Part shown: piece by piece, positions 8,312-17,800 of the stretch
Layout of the letters: each line of letters begins with the position of its first letter
Numbering within the stretch: the stretch's first letter is position 1
Source: Streptomyces sp. V4I2
Lineage (GTDB): Bacteria; Actinomycetota; Actinomycetes; Streptomycetales; Streptomycetaceae
Assembly (NCBI RefSeq): GCF_030817655.1
Contig: NZ_JAUSZM010000003.1
Location: forward strand, 2,976,001-3,040,000
Direction of reading: 5' to 3'
DNA: 64,000 nucleotides
The notes under the pieces: model-generated
What the model was told of the DNA's origin: nothing
The model's input: only the letters and a program-made list of their open reading frames with translations
The model's database searches: none
Program-made: the position numbers and the translations under genes

Positions 8312-9973
8312 GTGACGAGTCGATACAGAGCATCCGAGCAACTCAACTCCCTGTCCCCGCGCCGCCGTACGGTCGTCAAGGCCGCGGCGGCGACCGCTGT
8401 CCTGGCCGGCCCGCTGGCCGCCGCGCTGCCCGCCCGGGCCGCCACGGACGCCCCCGCCTTCCTGCACGGCGTCGCCTCCGGCGACCCGCTCCCCGACGGC
8501 ATCCTGCTGTGGACGCGGGTGACGCCCACCGCCGAGGCGGAACCCGGCTCCGGGCTCGGCCCGGACACCCCGGTCGACTGGGTCATCGCCAGGGACAAAG
8601 CGCTGACGACCATCGTCGCCAAGGGCTCCGTCACCGCGACCGCCGCCTCCGACCACACCGTCAAGGCGGACGTACGCGGCCTGGAGCCCGCCACCGACTA
8701 CTGGTTCCGCTTCTCCGCCGGCGGCACCGACTCCCCCGTGGCCCGCACCCGCACCGCCCCCGCCGCCGACGCGGCCGTCCCGAACCTCCGCTTCGGCGTG
8801 GTCTCCTGCGCCAACTGGGAGGCCGGCTACTTCTCCTCGTACCGCCATCTCGCGGCCCGCGGCGACCTGGACGCCTGGCTGCACCTGGGCGACTACATCT
8901 ACGAGTACGGCACCGGCGAATACGGCACGCGCGACACCGTCGTACGGCCGCACGCGCCCACCCACGAGATCCTCACGCTGGCCGACTACCGCACCCGGCA
9001 CGGCCGTTACAAGACCGACGCCGACCTCCAGGCCCTGCACGCGGCCGCGCCCGTCATCGCCATCTGGGACGACCACGAGTTCGCCAACGACGCCTGGTCG
9101 GGCGGGGCCGAGAACCACACCGAGGGCGCGGAGGGTGTTTGGAGCGCGCGTCAGGCCGCCGCCAAGCAGGCCTACTTCGAGTGGATGCCGGTGCGCACCG
9201 CGGTCGCGGGCACCACCTACCGGCGGCTGCGCTTCGGCAAGCTCGTCGACCTCTCCCTCCTGGACCTGCGCTCCTTCCGCTCGCAGCAGGTCGCCGTCGG
9301 CAACGGCTCGGTCGACGACCCGGACCGCACGCTCACAGGCCGCGCCCAACTCGACTGGCTGAAGGCCGGACTGAAGACGTCCGACACCACCTGGCGGCTG
9401 ATCGGCAACTCGGTGATGATCTCGCCGTTCGCGATCGGCTCCCTCACCGCCGACCTGCTGAAGCCGCTCGCCGAGCTGCTCGGGCTGCCGAAGGAGGGCC
9501 TCGCCCTCAACACCGACCAGTGGGACGGCTACACGGACGACCGCCGCGAGCTGCTGGCCCACCTGCGCGCGAACGCCGTCCGCAACACGGTCTTCCTGAC
9601 CGGCGACATCCACATGGCGTGGGCCAACGACGTGCCGGTGGACGCCGGGACGTACCCGCTGTCCGCCTCGGCCGCCACGGAGTTCGTGGTCACCTCGGTC
9701 ACCTCCGACAACCTCGACGACATCGTGAAGGCCCCCCAGGGCACGATCTCCGCGCTCGCCGCGCCGATCATCAAGGCCGCCAACCGGCACGTCCACTGGG
9801 TCGACACCGACCGCCACGGCTACGGCGTCCTGGACATCACCGCCGCCCGCGCGCAGATGGACTACTACGTCCTGTCCGACCGCACCAAGCCGGACGCGAC
9901 CTCGTCCTGGGCCCGCTCGTACCGCACCCGCAGCGGCACCCAGAAGGTCGAGCGGACGTACGACCCCGTGTAG
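8312..9973 (+). CDS. phoD: Tat-exported PhoD-type phosphatase/phosphodiesterase
   Basis: Encodes 553 residues. The N-terminus has a twin-arginine signal ([20 protein letters not shown], then LPARAAT). The mature part has the PhoD order: an N-terminal Fn3-like domain ([18 protein letters not shown]), then the metallophosphatase core with the metal-binding motifs [22 protein letters not shown] and LTGDIHMAW. PhoD enzymes release phosphate from phosphomonoesters and diesters, including teichoic acids, outside the cell using Fe and Ca. An in-frame TGA at 8303 rules out any start upstream of the GTG at 8312, and no other usual start comes before the Tat motif. Several PhoD-like paralogues exist in streptomycetes, so the symbol names the family only. 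Confidence 0.9.
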   Translation: MTSRYRASEQLNSLSPRRRTVVKAAAATAVLAGPLAAALPARAATDAPAFLHGVASGDPLPDGILLWTRVTPTAEAEPGSGLGPDTPVDWVIARDKALTTIVAKGSVTATAASDHTVKADVRGLEPATDYWFRFSAGGTDSPVARTRTAPAADAAVPNLRFGVVSCANWEAGYFSSYRHLAARGDLDAWLHLGDYIYEYGTGEYGTRDTVVRPHAPTHEILTLADYRTRHGRYKTDADLQALHAAAPVIAIWDDHEFANDAWSGGAENHTEGAEGVWSARQAAAKQAYFEWMPVRTAVAGTTYRRLRFGKLVDLSLLDLRSFRSQQVAVGNGSVDDPDRTLTGRAQLDWLKAGLKTSDTTWRLIGNSVMISPFAIGSLTADLLKPLAELLGLPKEGLALNTDQWDGYTDDRRELLAHLRANAVRNTVFLTGDIHMAWANDVPVDAGTYPLSASAATEFVVTSVTSDNLDDIVKAPQGTISALAAPIIKAANRHVHWVDTDRHGYGVLDITAARAQMDYYVLSDRTKPDATSSWARSYRTRSGTQKVERTYDPV

Positions 9974-9982
9974 CCACGGGGT
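9963..9982. terminator. hairpin at the phoD stop codon
   Basis: ACCCCGTG (9963-9970) and CACGGGGT (9975-9982) form an 8-bp stem around TAGC. It sits between converging genes separated by only 26 nt. Confidence 0.5.
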
Positions 9983-9999
9983 TACAGGCCCTACTGGCC

Positions 10000-10569
10000 C
10001 TACAGGCTGTCGAGGAAACCGAGCGCCACCCGCCAGGTGGCCTCGGCGGCCTCCTCGTCGTAGTCGGGCAGGTCGGGGTCGGTGTACAGATGGCCGGCCC
10101 CGGCGTACCGGTACACCTCCACATCCGCACCCGCTCTGCCCATCTGGAGATACCAGGCGCTCAGCCAGTCGTCGGTCTCGAAGGGGTCCGGCTCGGCGAC
10201 GTGCAGTTGGACGGGCAGCTCGTCCACGGCCGCGTTCGGCGCGATGTCCGACGTGCCGTGCAGGAGCAGCAGCCCGCGGGCCTTGTCGTCGCCGAGCGCG
10301 AGGGTCTGCGCGATGGAGGCGCCGAGCGAGAACCCGGCGTAGACCAGCCCGCGTTCCGAGTAGGGCGCGGCGGCCAGGACGGCCCGCTTCAGCAGCTCGT
10401 CCTTGCCGATCCCGTCGTTGAAGGCCATGCCCTCCTCGACCGTCTCGAACGTACGCCCCTCGAAGAGGTCCGGCGTCCACACCTCGTGTCCGGCCGCGCG
10501 CAGCCGGTCCGCCGCCGCGCGCACCGCGGGCCTGAGACCGAAGGTCGAGTGAAAGAGCACGATGTTCAT
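10000..10569 (-). CDS. dienelactone hydrolase-family alpha/beta hydrolase
   Basis: Encodes 189 residues beginning MNIVLFHSTFGLRP. The nucleophile elbow is AGFSLGAS, so serine replaces the cysteine of classical dienelactone hydrolase. The acid residue is probably in AEPDPFETDD and the histidine in AGAGHLYTDP, giving a complete triad in the right order. It is cytosolic with no signal. The frame is open about 90 nt further upstream, but family members start at this methionine; the Shine-Dalgarno is weak. It converges with phoD and diverges from the mscS gene. The substrate is unknown. Confidence 0.83.
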   Translation of the reverse strand: MNIVLFHSTFGLRPAVRAAADRLRAAGHEVWTPDLFEGRTFETVEEGMAFNDGIGKDELLKRAVLAAAPYSERGLVYAGFSLGASIAQTLALGDDKARGLLLLHGTSDIAPNAAVDELPVQLHVAEPDPFETDDWLSAWYLQMGRAGADVEVYRYAGAGHLYTDPDLPDYDEEAAEATWRVALGFLDSL

Positions 10570-10700
10570 GAGGACATGGTGCCAGCCGGGTACGACAACG
10601 CAGGTCATGGCGGCGCTCCCCGCGTGCGGCCACGGCCGTACCCACCTTGAGCGCGAAGTCACATGTTCATGTGCGCCCGGGGCCGGTTACGTTCGTGGGC

Positions 10701-11825
10701 ATGGAGAATCTGCTCCGCCCACTCATCGTGGTCGGCGGGTCGGTCGCGCTCACGCTGGTCATCGGCTGGGCCACCGACCTGCTGCTGCGCAAGGCCGACG
10801 CACGGCATCACGAGACCCCTCTGTGGGGTCTGCTGCGCCGCGGCCGCATCCCCTACCAGCTCGTGCTCTGCGCGGCCATGCTGAGAGGGTCGTTCGACGA
10901 GGCGCAGCTGCTGGAGCAGCACCGCGTCGGCATCGGCCAGACCCTCACACTGGTGCTCATCGGGGCCGCGGCGTGGCTGGTGATCCGGATCGCCGCCGCG
11001 ATAGTGGAGACGTCGTACAGCCGCTACGCGCGCGCCCACCGCGATCCGGCCCGGGTGCGGCGCGTGCGGACCCAGGTGACGCTGATCATGCGGGTGGTCG
11101 CCGCGGTCGTCGGTGTGGTGGCGGCGGCCACGATGCTGCTGACGTTCCCGGCGTTCCGCGCGGCCGGCGCCTCGCTGCTGGCCTCGGCCGGAATCCTCGG
11201 CATCGTCGCCGGTGTCGCCGCCCAGTCGACGCTCAGCAACATGTTCGCGGGACTGCAGATCGCCTTCGGCGACATGGTGCGCATCGGCGACACGGTCGTG
11301 GTGGACGGCGAGTGGGGCACCGTCGAGGAGATCACGCTGACGTTCCTGACCGTACGGACCTGGGACGAGCGCCGGATCACCATGCCCGTCTCGTACTTCA
11401 CGTCCAAGCCCTTCGAGAACTGGTCGCGCGGCACTCCGCAGATGACCGGCATCGTCTTCTGGCACGTCGACCACGCCGCGCCGGTGGACGCGATGCGCGA
11501 GAAGCTCCGCGACATCCTGCGCGAGTGCCCGGCCTGGGACGGCCGCGCCTACGGCCTGGACGTCACCGACACCACCCCGAACACCATGGAAGTACGGGCC
11601 CTGATGACCGCCAAGGACGCCGACGACATCTGGACGGTACGCGTCACGGTCCGCGAGGGCATGATCCGCTGGCTGGCCGCGGAACACTCGTACGCCCTCC
11701 CCCGCGTCAACACGGCGGACGCGGCCCTGCCCCCGAACCGCACGAACGGCCGCGTCCGGGACGACATCTCACGCGACGGCGTGGCCGCGAGCCGCGGCCA
11801 CGAGCCACCGCGCGGGGGCGCCTGA
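10701..11825 (+). CDS. MscS-family mechanosensitive channel
   Basis: Encodes 374 residues from the ATG at 10701. Three hydrophobic segments lie in the first half (about 5-27, 75-100 and 130-180). The last runs into the Gly/Ala-rich pore helix ASAGILGIVAGVAAQSTLSNMFAG, followed by the MscS beta domain (FGDMVRIGDTVVVDGEWGTVEEITLTFLTVRTWD). The C-terminus (about 335-374) is charged and disordered. MscS channels release solutes on hypo-osmotic shock. An in-frame ATG lies upstream at 10647, but the resulting N-terminal extension is hydrophilic and atypical. No good Shine-Dalgarno is seen for either start. It is followed in convergent orientation by the antiporter gene. Confidence 0.88.
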   Translation: MENLLRPLIVVGGSVALTLVIGWATDLLLRKADARHHETPLWGLLRRGRIPYQLVLCAAMLRGSFDEAQLLEQHRVGIGQTLTLVLIGAAAWLVIRIAAAIVETSYSRYARAHRDPARVRRVRTQVTLIMRVVAAVVGVVAAATMLLTFPAFRAAGASLLASAGILGIVAGVAAQSTLSNMFAGLQIAFGDMVRIGDTVVVDGEWGTVEEITLTFLTVRTWDERRITMPVSYFTSKPFENWSRGTPQMTGIVFWHVDHAAPVDAMREKLRDILRECPAWDGRAYGLDVTDTTPNTMEVRALMTAKDADDIWTVRVTVREGMIRWLAAEHSYALPRVNTADAALPPNRTNGRVRDDISRDGVAASRGHEPPRGGA

Positions 11826-11914
11826 CGCAGCCAAGCAGTCTCGACCAACTGGAAACGAGTGGTGCGCGGCTGGGAAACCAACACAGCAACCCCCACCCGC
11901 CCGCACCCGGCAAC

Positions 11915-13501
11915 TCACCGCAGACTACGCACATCCAGATGCCGCAGCACCCGATCCACCACCTCCGGATCGGCCCCCAGCTCACTCCGCGCGGCCAACA
12001 CCTCATGCCGAGCCGCGCTCAACATCTCCCCCTGGATCCGGCGCACCCGCTTCAGCCTCCGCACCCGCTGCTCATGCGCCTCCCGCCGCTCGTCCTCCCC
12101 CACCTCGGGACTGATCCGCACCCCGATGTCGTACGCCCGCCGCAGCATCTGCTCGGACAACTCCTCCGGCAACTCCTCGACGGCCTCGATCTCCCTGAGC
12201 CTCCGCTTCGCCGCCTTCGCCGCCCGCACGGCCAGCGCCTTCTCGAACTCCTTCTCCCGGTCCGTGTCCGCCTGCACGCCCAGCCGTTTCACCAGCCACG
12301 GCAGGGTCAGCCCCTGAAGCACCAGCGTGGCCATGATCACCCCGAACGCGATGAACACGATCTCGTCCCGGTCGGGAAAGGCCGACCCGTCATCGGTCTC
12401 CAGGGGAATCGCCAACGCCAGCGCGACGGACGCCACCCCCCGCATCCCCGACCACCACATGACGACGGTCTCCCGCACGCTCATCGGGATGTCCTCGTCG
12501 TGGTCCCGCCTGGCGTGCAGCCGCTTGGTGAGCCAGGTGGCCGGCAACAGCCACACCAGCCGTACGAGGACGACCACACCCACGATCGCCGCCGCCCACC
12601 CGAGCATCTCGCCCCACCGCCCGGACGCCGTCCGGATCGCGTTGTGCAGCTCCAGGCCGATCAGCCCGAACGCGACCCCGGTGACCAGCGTGTCGACGAT
12701 GTCCCAGAAGGTATGCCCGGCGAGCCGAGTCATCACGTCGTCGGGATCGGTGGCGTACTCGGCGAGGAACAGCGCCGTGGTGAGCACGGCGAGCACCCCG
12801 GACCCGCGGAACTCCTCGGCCAGCACGTAGGAGGCGAACGGCACCAGCAGCGTCATCCCGATCTGCAGGGTCGCGTCCCCGAGCAGATCCATCAGCTTGT
12901 TGGCGCCCCAGCCCAGCACGATCCCGACGGCCACCGCCACCACGGCGGACAGCACCAGGTCCAGCCCCGCCCGCCACGGTGAGAAGGTCCCGCTGACGGC
13001 CGCGGCGATCGCCACGTGGTACAGCACGATGGCCGTCACGTCGTTGAAGAGCCCCTCGCCCTCCAGGATGGACACCAGCCGCCTCGGCAGCCCGAGTTGT
13101 CCGGCGACGGCGGTCGCGGCGACCGGATCGGGCGGCGCCACCAGCGCGCCGAGCGCCACCGCGGCCGCGACCGGCAGCCCCGGCACGATCGCGTTCGCGA
13201 CGACGGCCACACACACCGTGGTGACGAACACCAGCGCCACGGCCAGCAGGAAGATCGGCCGCACATTGGCGGCGAACTGCCGCCAGGACGTGCGCCGTAC
13301 GGCCGCGTACAGCAGCGGAGGCAACAGCAGGGGCAGGATGAGATCCGGCGGGATGTTGACGTTCGGCACGAAGTCGAGCAGCGCGAGGACGATCCCGAGG
13401 AGCGTCATCAGCACCGGCGCCGGCAGCCCCAGCCGGTCTCCGACCGGAACGCTCATCACGGCCCCGAGCAACAGCACGAACAGCAGGGCCAACTGATCCA
13501 C
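11915..13501 (-). CDS. CPA1-family Na+/H+ antiporter
   Basis: Encodes 528 residues with about 12 membrane helices over residues 1-420 and a cytosolic, charged, partly helical C-terminal tail (about 425-528). The sequence ALVAPPDPVAATAV is the antiporter signature, with the ion-binding Asp at the position typical of electroneutral CPA1/NhaP proteins; EGLFNDVTAIVLY is the second hallmark. It exports Na+ (or K+) in exchange for protons. GTG at 13501 is preceded by GGAG 8 nt away. Three 12-bp direct repeats sit immediately upstream. The tail could be regulatory, but no known nucleotide-binding domain is evident. Confidence 0.92.
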   Translation of the reverse strand: MDQLALLFVLLLGAVMSVPVGDRLGLPAPVLMTLLGIVLALLDFVPNVNIPPDLILPLLLPPLLYAAVRRTSWRQFAANVRPIFLLAVALVFVTTVCVAVVANAIVPGLPVAAAVALGALVAPPDPVAATAVAGQLGLPRRLVSILEGEGLFNDVTAIVLYHVAIAAAVSGTFSPWRAGLDLVLSAVVAVAVGIVLGWGANKLMDLLGDATLQIGMTLLVPFASYVLAEEFRGSGVLAVLTTALFLAEYATDPDDVMTRLAGHTFWDIVDTLVTGVAFGLIGLELHNAIRTASGRWGEMLGWAAAIVGVVVLVRLVWLLPATWLTKRLHARRDHDEDIPMSVRETVVMWWSGMRGVASVALALAIPLETDDGSAFPDRDEIVFIAFGVIMATLVLQGLTLPWLVKRLGVQADTDREKEFEKALAVRAAKAAKRRLREIEAVEELPEELSEQMLRRAYDIGVRISPEVGEDERREAHEQRVRRLKRVRRIQGEMLSAARHEVLAARSELGADPEVVDRVLRHLDVRSLR

Positions 13502-13515
13502 GGTCAGCGCTCCGG

Positions 13516-13551
13516 GTCGTCTCGGTGGTCGTCTCGGTGGTCGTCTCGGCG
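13516..13551. repeat. three 12-bp direct repeats upstream of the antiporter gene
   Basis: GTCGTCTCGGTG occurs at 13516-13527 and 13528-13539, and GTCGTCTCGGCG at 13540-13551. They lie 15-50 nt upstream of the antiporter GTG, in its presumed promoter or 5' leader. Confidence 0.85.
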
Positions 13552-13644
13552 GTCACACAGCAGACCTCAAGCCTGCCACGCCACCGTGTTCACCGGCCGT
13601 CGACGCCCCCCGTCGCAGCCCCCCGCCACAGCAGGAACGGCCGG

Positions 13645-14115
13645 CTACAGCACGCGCCGCATCGCCCGGTGCGGCATCCCGGCGTCCGGGAACTCCGCGC
13701 CGTACGCCACGTACCCCAGCCGCTCGTAGAACCCCAGCGCGTGCGTCTGTGCGTGCAGGTCCACCGCCGCGAGCCCACGCGCGCGTGCCGCGTCCTCGAC
13801 CGCCCGGACGAGGACGGCTCCGACGCCGAGCCCCCGCGCGTCCTTCGTCACGGCGAGCCGACCCAGCGATCCCACCGCCGGGTCGCCGTCGGTCCTGTCC
13901 GCGGCCGCCTCGCCGTACAGCAGCCGCCCGGTCCCGAGCGGTGTCCCGTCCTCACGGACCGCCAGCACATGCACGGCACCGGCGTCGTACGCGTCGTACT
14001 CCAGGTCCGCGGGCACGCCCTGCTCGCCGACGAAGACCTCCTTGCGCACCGCGAAGCACGCCTCACGGTCGGCGAGGTCCTCGGCGACCCGCACGACGTA
14101 CGACGCCGGGCTCAT
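13645..14115 (-). CDS. GNAT-family N-acetyltransferase
   Basis: Encodes 156 residues. The acetyl-CoA-binding motif A appears as [23 protein letters not shown] (RxxGxG/A type, in the stretch ARGLGVG), and motif B as [20 protein letters not shown]. The arrangement resembles ElaA-like GNATs (FVGEQGVP near residue 35). The acceptor substrate cannot be deduced. The ATG (14115) overlaps the stop of rluD by 4 nt (ATGA), so the two are probably translationally coupled, with rluD first. Confidence 0.88.
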   Translation of the reverse strand: MSPASYVVRVAEDLADREACFAVRKEVFVGEQGVPADLEYDAYDAGAVHVLAVREDGTPLGTGRLLYGEAAADRTDGDPAVGSLGRLAVTKDARGLGVGAVLVRAVEDAARARGLAAVDLHAQTHALGFYERLGYVAYGAEFPDAGMPHRAMRRVL

Positions 14116-15056
14116 GCGTAGGTCTCCTCGCGAACCTGGTCGAGCGCCTCCTGCAGGTCGTCCGGGTAGTCGCAGGAGAACTCCGCCCACTGCCCGTCAC
14201 CGGGGTGCTCGAAGCCCAGCCGTACGGCGTGCAGCCACTGGCGGGTCAGGCCGAGCCGCTTGGCGAGCGTGGGATCGGCGCCGTAGGTCAGGTCGCCGAC
14301 GCACGGGTGGCGGTGGGCGGCCATGTGGACGCGGATCTGGTGGGTGCGGCCGGTCTCCAGCTTCACGTCGAGCAGGGAGGCCGCGCGGAACGCCTCGATG
14401 AGGTCGTAGTGGGTCACCGAGGGCTTGCCCTCGGCCGTGACCGCCCACTTGTAGTCGTGGGTCGGGTGGCGGCCGATGGGCGCGTCGATGGTGCCGCTGG
14501 TCGGGTCCGGGTGGCCCTGGACGAGGGCGTGGTACCGCTTGTCGACCGTGCGCTCCTTGAACTGGCGCTTGAGCGAGGTGTACGCGTACTCGGACTTGGC
14601 GACCACCATCAGGCCGGAGGTGCCCACGTCGAGGCGGTGCACGATGCCCTGGCGCTCGGCGGCGCCCGAGGTCGAGATGCGGTACCCGGCGGCGGCGAGC
14701 CCGCCGATCACGGTCGGTCCGGACCAGCCGGGGCTGGGGTGTGCGGCCACGCCGACCGGCTTGACGATCACGACCACGTCGTCGTCGTCGTGCACGATCT
14801 CCATGCCCTCGACCGGCTCGGCGACGATCTGCACGGGGGCGGGCGCCTGCGGCATCTCGACCTCCAGCCAGGCGCCGCCGTGCACCCGCTCGGACTTCCC
14901 GACCACCGATCCGTCGACCAGGACCTTCCCCGCGGCGGCGAGCTCCGCGGCCTTGGTACGGGAGAAGCCGAACATGCGGGAGATGGCGGCGTCGACACGC
15001 TCGCCCTCCAGGCCGTCGGGCACGGGCAGGGTTCGGATCTCGGGAATGGTGCTCAC
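14112..15056 (-). CDS. rluD: RluA/RluD-family pseudouridine synthase
   Basis: Encodes 314 residues. An N-terminal S4 RNA-binding domain ([28 protein letters not shown]) is followed by the synthase core. The catalytic aspartate lies in HRLDVGTSG, and other family landmarks are NKP-like [11 protein letters not shown] and [11 protein letters not shown]. These enzymes convert uridines to pseudouridine in 23S rRNA (RluD sites) or tRNA; which sites are used here is not certain. It lies downstream of lspA on the same strand, the usual lspA-rluD pairing in bacteria. Confidence 0.93.
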   Translation of the reverse strand: MSTIPEIRTLPVPDGLEGERVDAAISRMFGFSRTKAAELAAAGKVLVDGSVVGKSERVHGGAWLEVEMPQAPAPVQIVAEPVEGMEIVHDDDDVVVIVKPVGVAAHPSPGWSGPTVIGGLAAAGYRISTSGAAERQGIVHRLDVGTSGLMVVAKSEYAYTSLKRQFKERTVDKRYHALVQGHPDPTSGTIDAPIGRHPTHDYKWAVTAEGKPSVTHYDLIEAFRAASLLDVKLETGRTHQIRVHMAAHRHPCVGDLTYGADPTLAKRLGLTRQWLHAVRLGFEHPGDGQWAEFSCDYPDDLQEALDQVREETYA

Positions 15057-15108
15057 CCGTCGAGTATGCCGGACAGGTCCGACACTCTCGTACGAGAGTC
15101 CGGGCTCC

Positions 15109-15678
15109 TCAGTCCTTGTGGACGGTGCCGTCCGGATCGAGACCCTTGAACGACAGCAGCACGATCAGGATGCCGCCACAGACGATCGCCGAGTCGGCGA
15201 GGTTGAAGACCGCGAAGTGCTTCGGCGCGATGAAGTCGACGACCGCGCCCTCGAACACCCCCGGCGACCGGAAGATCCGGTCGGTCAGGTTGCCGAGCGC
15301 ACCGCCGAGCAGCAGGCCGAGCGCGATCGCCCAGGGCAGGCTGTAGAGCTTGCGGGCGAGGCGGGCGATGACCACGATCACGGCCGCCGCGATCACCGTG
15401 AAGATCACGGTGAACGCCTCGCCGAAGCCGAAGGCCGCGCCCGCGTTGCGGATGGCCTCGAACCTCAGCCAGTCCCCGATGATCTCGATCGGCGCGTGGT
15501 GCTCCAGCTTGGCGACCACGATCATCTTGCTGATCAGGTCGAGGGCGTACGCGACGACCGCGACGGCGAACAGCACGGCGATCCGCCGCTTGCCCCGCGG
15601 CCGCTCCGCCTCGGCGGCGTCCTCCGACGCGTCCGCTGGAGTGTCCGGCGTACCGATGATGCGCTCCGCCTCTGCCAC
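15109..15678 (-). CDS. lspA: prolipoprotein signal peptidase (signal peptidase II)
   Basis: Encodes 189 residues with four membrane helices. The two catalytic aspartate motifs are recognisable as [10 protein letters not shown] (conserved Asn/Ala/Phe region) and [11 protein letters not shown], which carries the catalytic Asp; the first Asp is expected in GNLTDRIFR. The enzyme cleaves signal peptides of lipid-modified prolipoproteins in the membrane. The N-terminal 30 residues are an acidic cytosolic extension, which is normal in streptomycetes. The GTG start has GAGGGA 5 nt upstream. It is the first gene of a lspA-rluD-GNAT group. Confidence 0.95.
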   Translation of the reverse strand: MAEAERIIGTPDTPADASEDAAEAERPRGKRRIAVLFAVAVVAYALDLISKMIVVAKLEHHAPIEIIGDWLRFEAIRNAGAAFGFGEAFTVIFTVIAAAVIVVIARLARKLYSLPWAIALGLLLGGALGNLTDRIFRSPGVFEGAVVDFIAPKHFAVFNLADSAIVCGGILIVLLSFKGLDPDGTVHKD

Positions 15679-15741
15679 GTGAGTCCCTCAACCTAGATAC
15701 CTGACTGAGGACGAGGGTACGTCACACCCCCCGGCGCCCAT

Positions 15742-15762
15742 GTGATCAGTCACGTGATCAGT
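15742..15762. repeat. 9-bp direct repeat overlapping the end of the dksA-like gene
   Basis: GTGATCAGT occurs twice (15742-15750 and 15754-15762), separated by CAC. Because TGATCA is itself palindromic, the element also reads as an inverted repeat. It lies 65-85 nt upstream of lspA, where a regulator could bind. Confidence 0.6.
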
Positions 15763-17515
15763 ACCGTCGTTCCTGCTTCTGCTTGCACTCCACGCACAGG
15801 GTGGCCCGCGGGAAGGCCTGCATGCGCGCCTTCCCGATGGGGTTGCCACAGTTCTCGCACAGGCCGTAGGTGCCCGCGTCGAGCCGCTCCAGGGCGCGCT
15901 CGAACTGGATGAGCATCTCGCGCGCGTTGGCCGCGAGGGCCATCTCGTGCTCCCGCGTGATGTTCTTGGTGCCGGTGTCCGCCTGGTCGTCGCCGGCGCC
16001 GTCCCCGGAGTCCCGCATCAGCCCCACGAGGGAGGCCTCGGACGAGGCGATCTCGTCGCGCAGCCGCGTCGCCTCGGACGACAGTTCGGCCCGCGCCTCC
16101 GCGACCTCTTCCGGCGTCCAGGGGTCCTCACCGGGGCGCACCGCGAGCTCGCCGGGCTCCGCCGCGGCGACCCGTGCCTTGGGAACTGCGGTCTTCGCCG
16201 CCGTGGCCGTGCCAGGAGTCTTCTTCGCAACCACTGTCGTGGCTCCCGTCTGCTCCGCGGCCTGCGCCGCGCCCGCCTTCTTGGCCATGCTTCCGGCCGT
16301 GCTCTTCTCGCCCGCGGTCGTCTTGGCCACGGTCGTCTCAGCCGCAGTCGTCTCAGCTGAGCCCTTCTCTGCCACGCCCTTCTTGGCCGCAGTCGTTTTG
16401 GCCGCGCTCTTCTCGCCGACGGTCGTCTTGGCCGCGCCTTTTTCGGCCGCCGCCGTCTTGGCCGCGGTCGTCTCGGCCGCGCCCTTCTCAGCCGCACTCT
16501 TCTTAGCCGTGCTCTTCCCGGCCGCGCCCTTTTCGGCCGCCGTCGTCTTGGCCACGGTCGTCTCAGCTGCGCCCTTCTCAGCCGCGCTCCTCTCGGCCGC
16601 AGTCGTCTCGACCATGGTCGTCTTGGCCGCGCCCTTCTCGGCCGCGCCTTTCTTGGCCGCAGTCCTCTCGTCCGCGTCCTTCTCGGAGGTGCTCTTCGTA
16701 GAGCTGCTCTTCTCGGCCGCAGTCGTCTCGTCCGCGCCCTTTTCGGCCGCCGTCGTCTTGGCCACGGTCGTCTCAGCTGCGCCCTTCTCAGCCGCGCTCT
16801 TCTTAGCCGTGCTCCTCTCGGCCGCAGTCGTCTCGACCATGGTCGTCTTGGCCGCGCCCTTCTCGGCCGCAGTCGTCTCGGCTGAACCCTTCTTGGCCGC
16901 AGTCCTCTCGTCCGCGTCCTTCTCGGAGGTGCTCTTCGTAGAGCTGCTCTTCTGGGCAGCGGTTTTCTTCGCCCCCGCCGCCTTCGTACCCGTTTCCTTC
17001 ATGGCCGCCGCCTTCTTCGCCACGGCATTCTTCGCTGCGGGCTTCTTCGCTACGGCCTGCTTCGCCGCCGCTTTCTTGCCCGCCGCCCTCTTGCCTCCCG
17101 CCACCTCCTCGGCGCCCGACGCCTTCTTGCCGCCCGACGCCCTCTTGCCCGCCGGTCTCTCCGTCCCCTCCTCGACCGCGGCCTTGGCAGGAGCAGTCTT
17201 GGAAGCGGCGACCTTCTTCACCGGCGCCGTTTTCTTCACCGGCCCCGTGTCCTTCGCCGCCGCCTTCTGCGAAACGGCCTTCTTGGCCGCCACACGCTCA
17301 CCCGTGCCTGCACCCGCCCGCGCCCCCGCCCCCGCCCCCGTGCTCTTCCCGGCGGTCTTTCTCGCCTCCGTACCGACCGTCTTCACGGCCTTGGCCTCCC
17401 GCTCGGCCGCGCCCCGCTGCGTGCTCTTCTTCCCGCCGACGTTCTTGGCCGCACCGCCGGAGGCACCCGTGGACCCGGACGCCGACTGCTGTACGGCGGT
17501 CTTCTTCGCCACCAT
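15758..17515 (-). CDS. DksA/TraR-type zinc-finger protein with a long Lys/Ala/Thr repeat arm
   Basis: Encodes 585 residues from ATG 17515, preceded by GAAGGGG. The last ~130 residues form a DksA/TraR domain: a coiled coil (EEVAEARAELSSEATRLRDEIASSE onwards) and a four-cysteine zinc finger, CENC-17 residues-CVEC. DksA/TraR proteins bind the RNA polymerase secondary channel. Residues 1 to about 450 are low complexity: an early part rich in AAKK/KKAA and a later part of AEKGAAETTVAKTT-like repeats, resembling the basic tails of histone H1-like and mycobacterial HU proteins. The total length is several times that of usual DksA. A frame extension of 26 residues upstream is not supported by a ribosome site. 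Internal DNA repeats make the arm prone to length change. Confidence 0.85.
   Translation of the reverse strand: MVAKKTAVQQSASGSTGASGGAAKNVGGKKSTQRGAAEREAKAVKTVGTEARKTAGKSTGAGAGARAGAGTGERVAAKKAVSQKAAAKDTGPVKKTAPVKKVAASKTAPAKAAVEEGTERPAGKRASGGKKASGAEEVAGGKRAAGKKAAAKQAVAKKPAAKNAVAKKAAAMKETGTKAAGAKKTAAQKSSSTKSTSEKDADERTAAKKGSAETTAAEKGAAKTTMVETTAAERSTAKKSAAEKGAAETTVAKTTAAEKGADETTAAEKSSSTKSTSEKDADERTAAKKGAAEKGAAKTTMVETTAAERSAAEKGAAETTVAKTTAAEKGAAGKSTAKKSAAEKGAAETTAAKTAAAEKGAAKTTVGEKSAAKTTAAKKGVAEKGSAETTAAETTVAKTTAGEKSTAGSMAKKAGAAQAAEQTGATTVVAKKTPGTATAAKTAVPKARVAAAEPGELAVRPGEDPWTPEEVAEARAELSSEATRLRDEIASSEASLVGLMRDSGDGAGDDQADTGTKNITREHEMALAANAREMLIQFERALERLDAGTYGLCENCGNPIGKARMQAFPRATLCVECKQKQERRY
16525..16953. 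repeat. imperfect tandem duplication inside the dksA-like gene
   Basis: About 65 nt starting at 16525 recur at 16735 (210 nt offset). The stretch encoding the SSSTKSTSEKDADERTAAKKG segment occurs near 16654-16712 and again near 16894-16952 (240 nt offset). The changing offset shows in-frame insertions or deletions of 15-30 nt between copies. Confidence 0.85.
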
Positions 17516-17800
17516 GGCCGCGGCCCCTTCACATATTGTGATCTTGCACGCGAATCGTGCTGGGACGATAAATCGACTTGAGTCCCGCGGCAACGGGGCG
17601 CACCGCCCGATTCGCCCGCCTCGCGCATGCCGCGCGGCAAACCTGCATGCGTTGTGCCCAACTCCCCGCCGGGTAATCCGCCGAGCCGGGCGTCCCGAGA
17701 ATCGAACACGCGCACTTCGCCATTCGGGTCACGCCCGGCCCCCGCCGAGCCCCGGCCCCGGCCGCCGTAAAAGCGGTCGGCCGCTGTCCCCGCGGCGCCG

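Noticed and set aside
8294..10645. Long antisense frames over the phoD gene, and similar ones over ileS (17529-21377), the transglutaminase gene (42857-45055) and the permease gene (48624-50912)
   Set aside because: High third-position GC removes stop codons from the opposite strand; none shows a ribosome site or recognisable domain.
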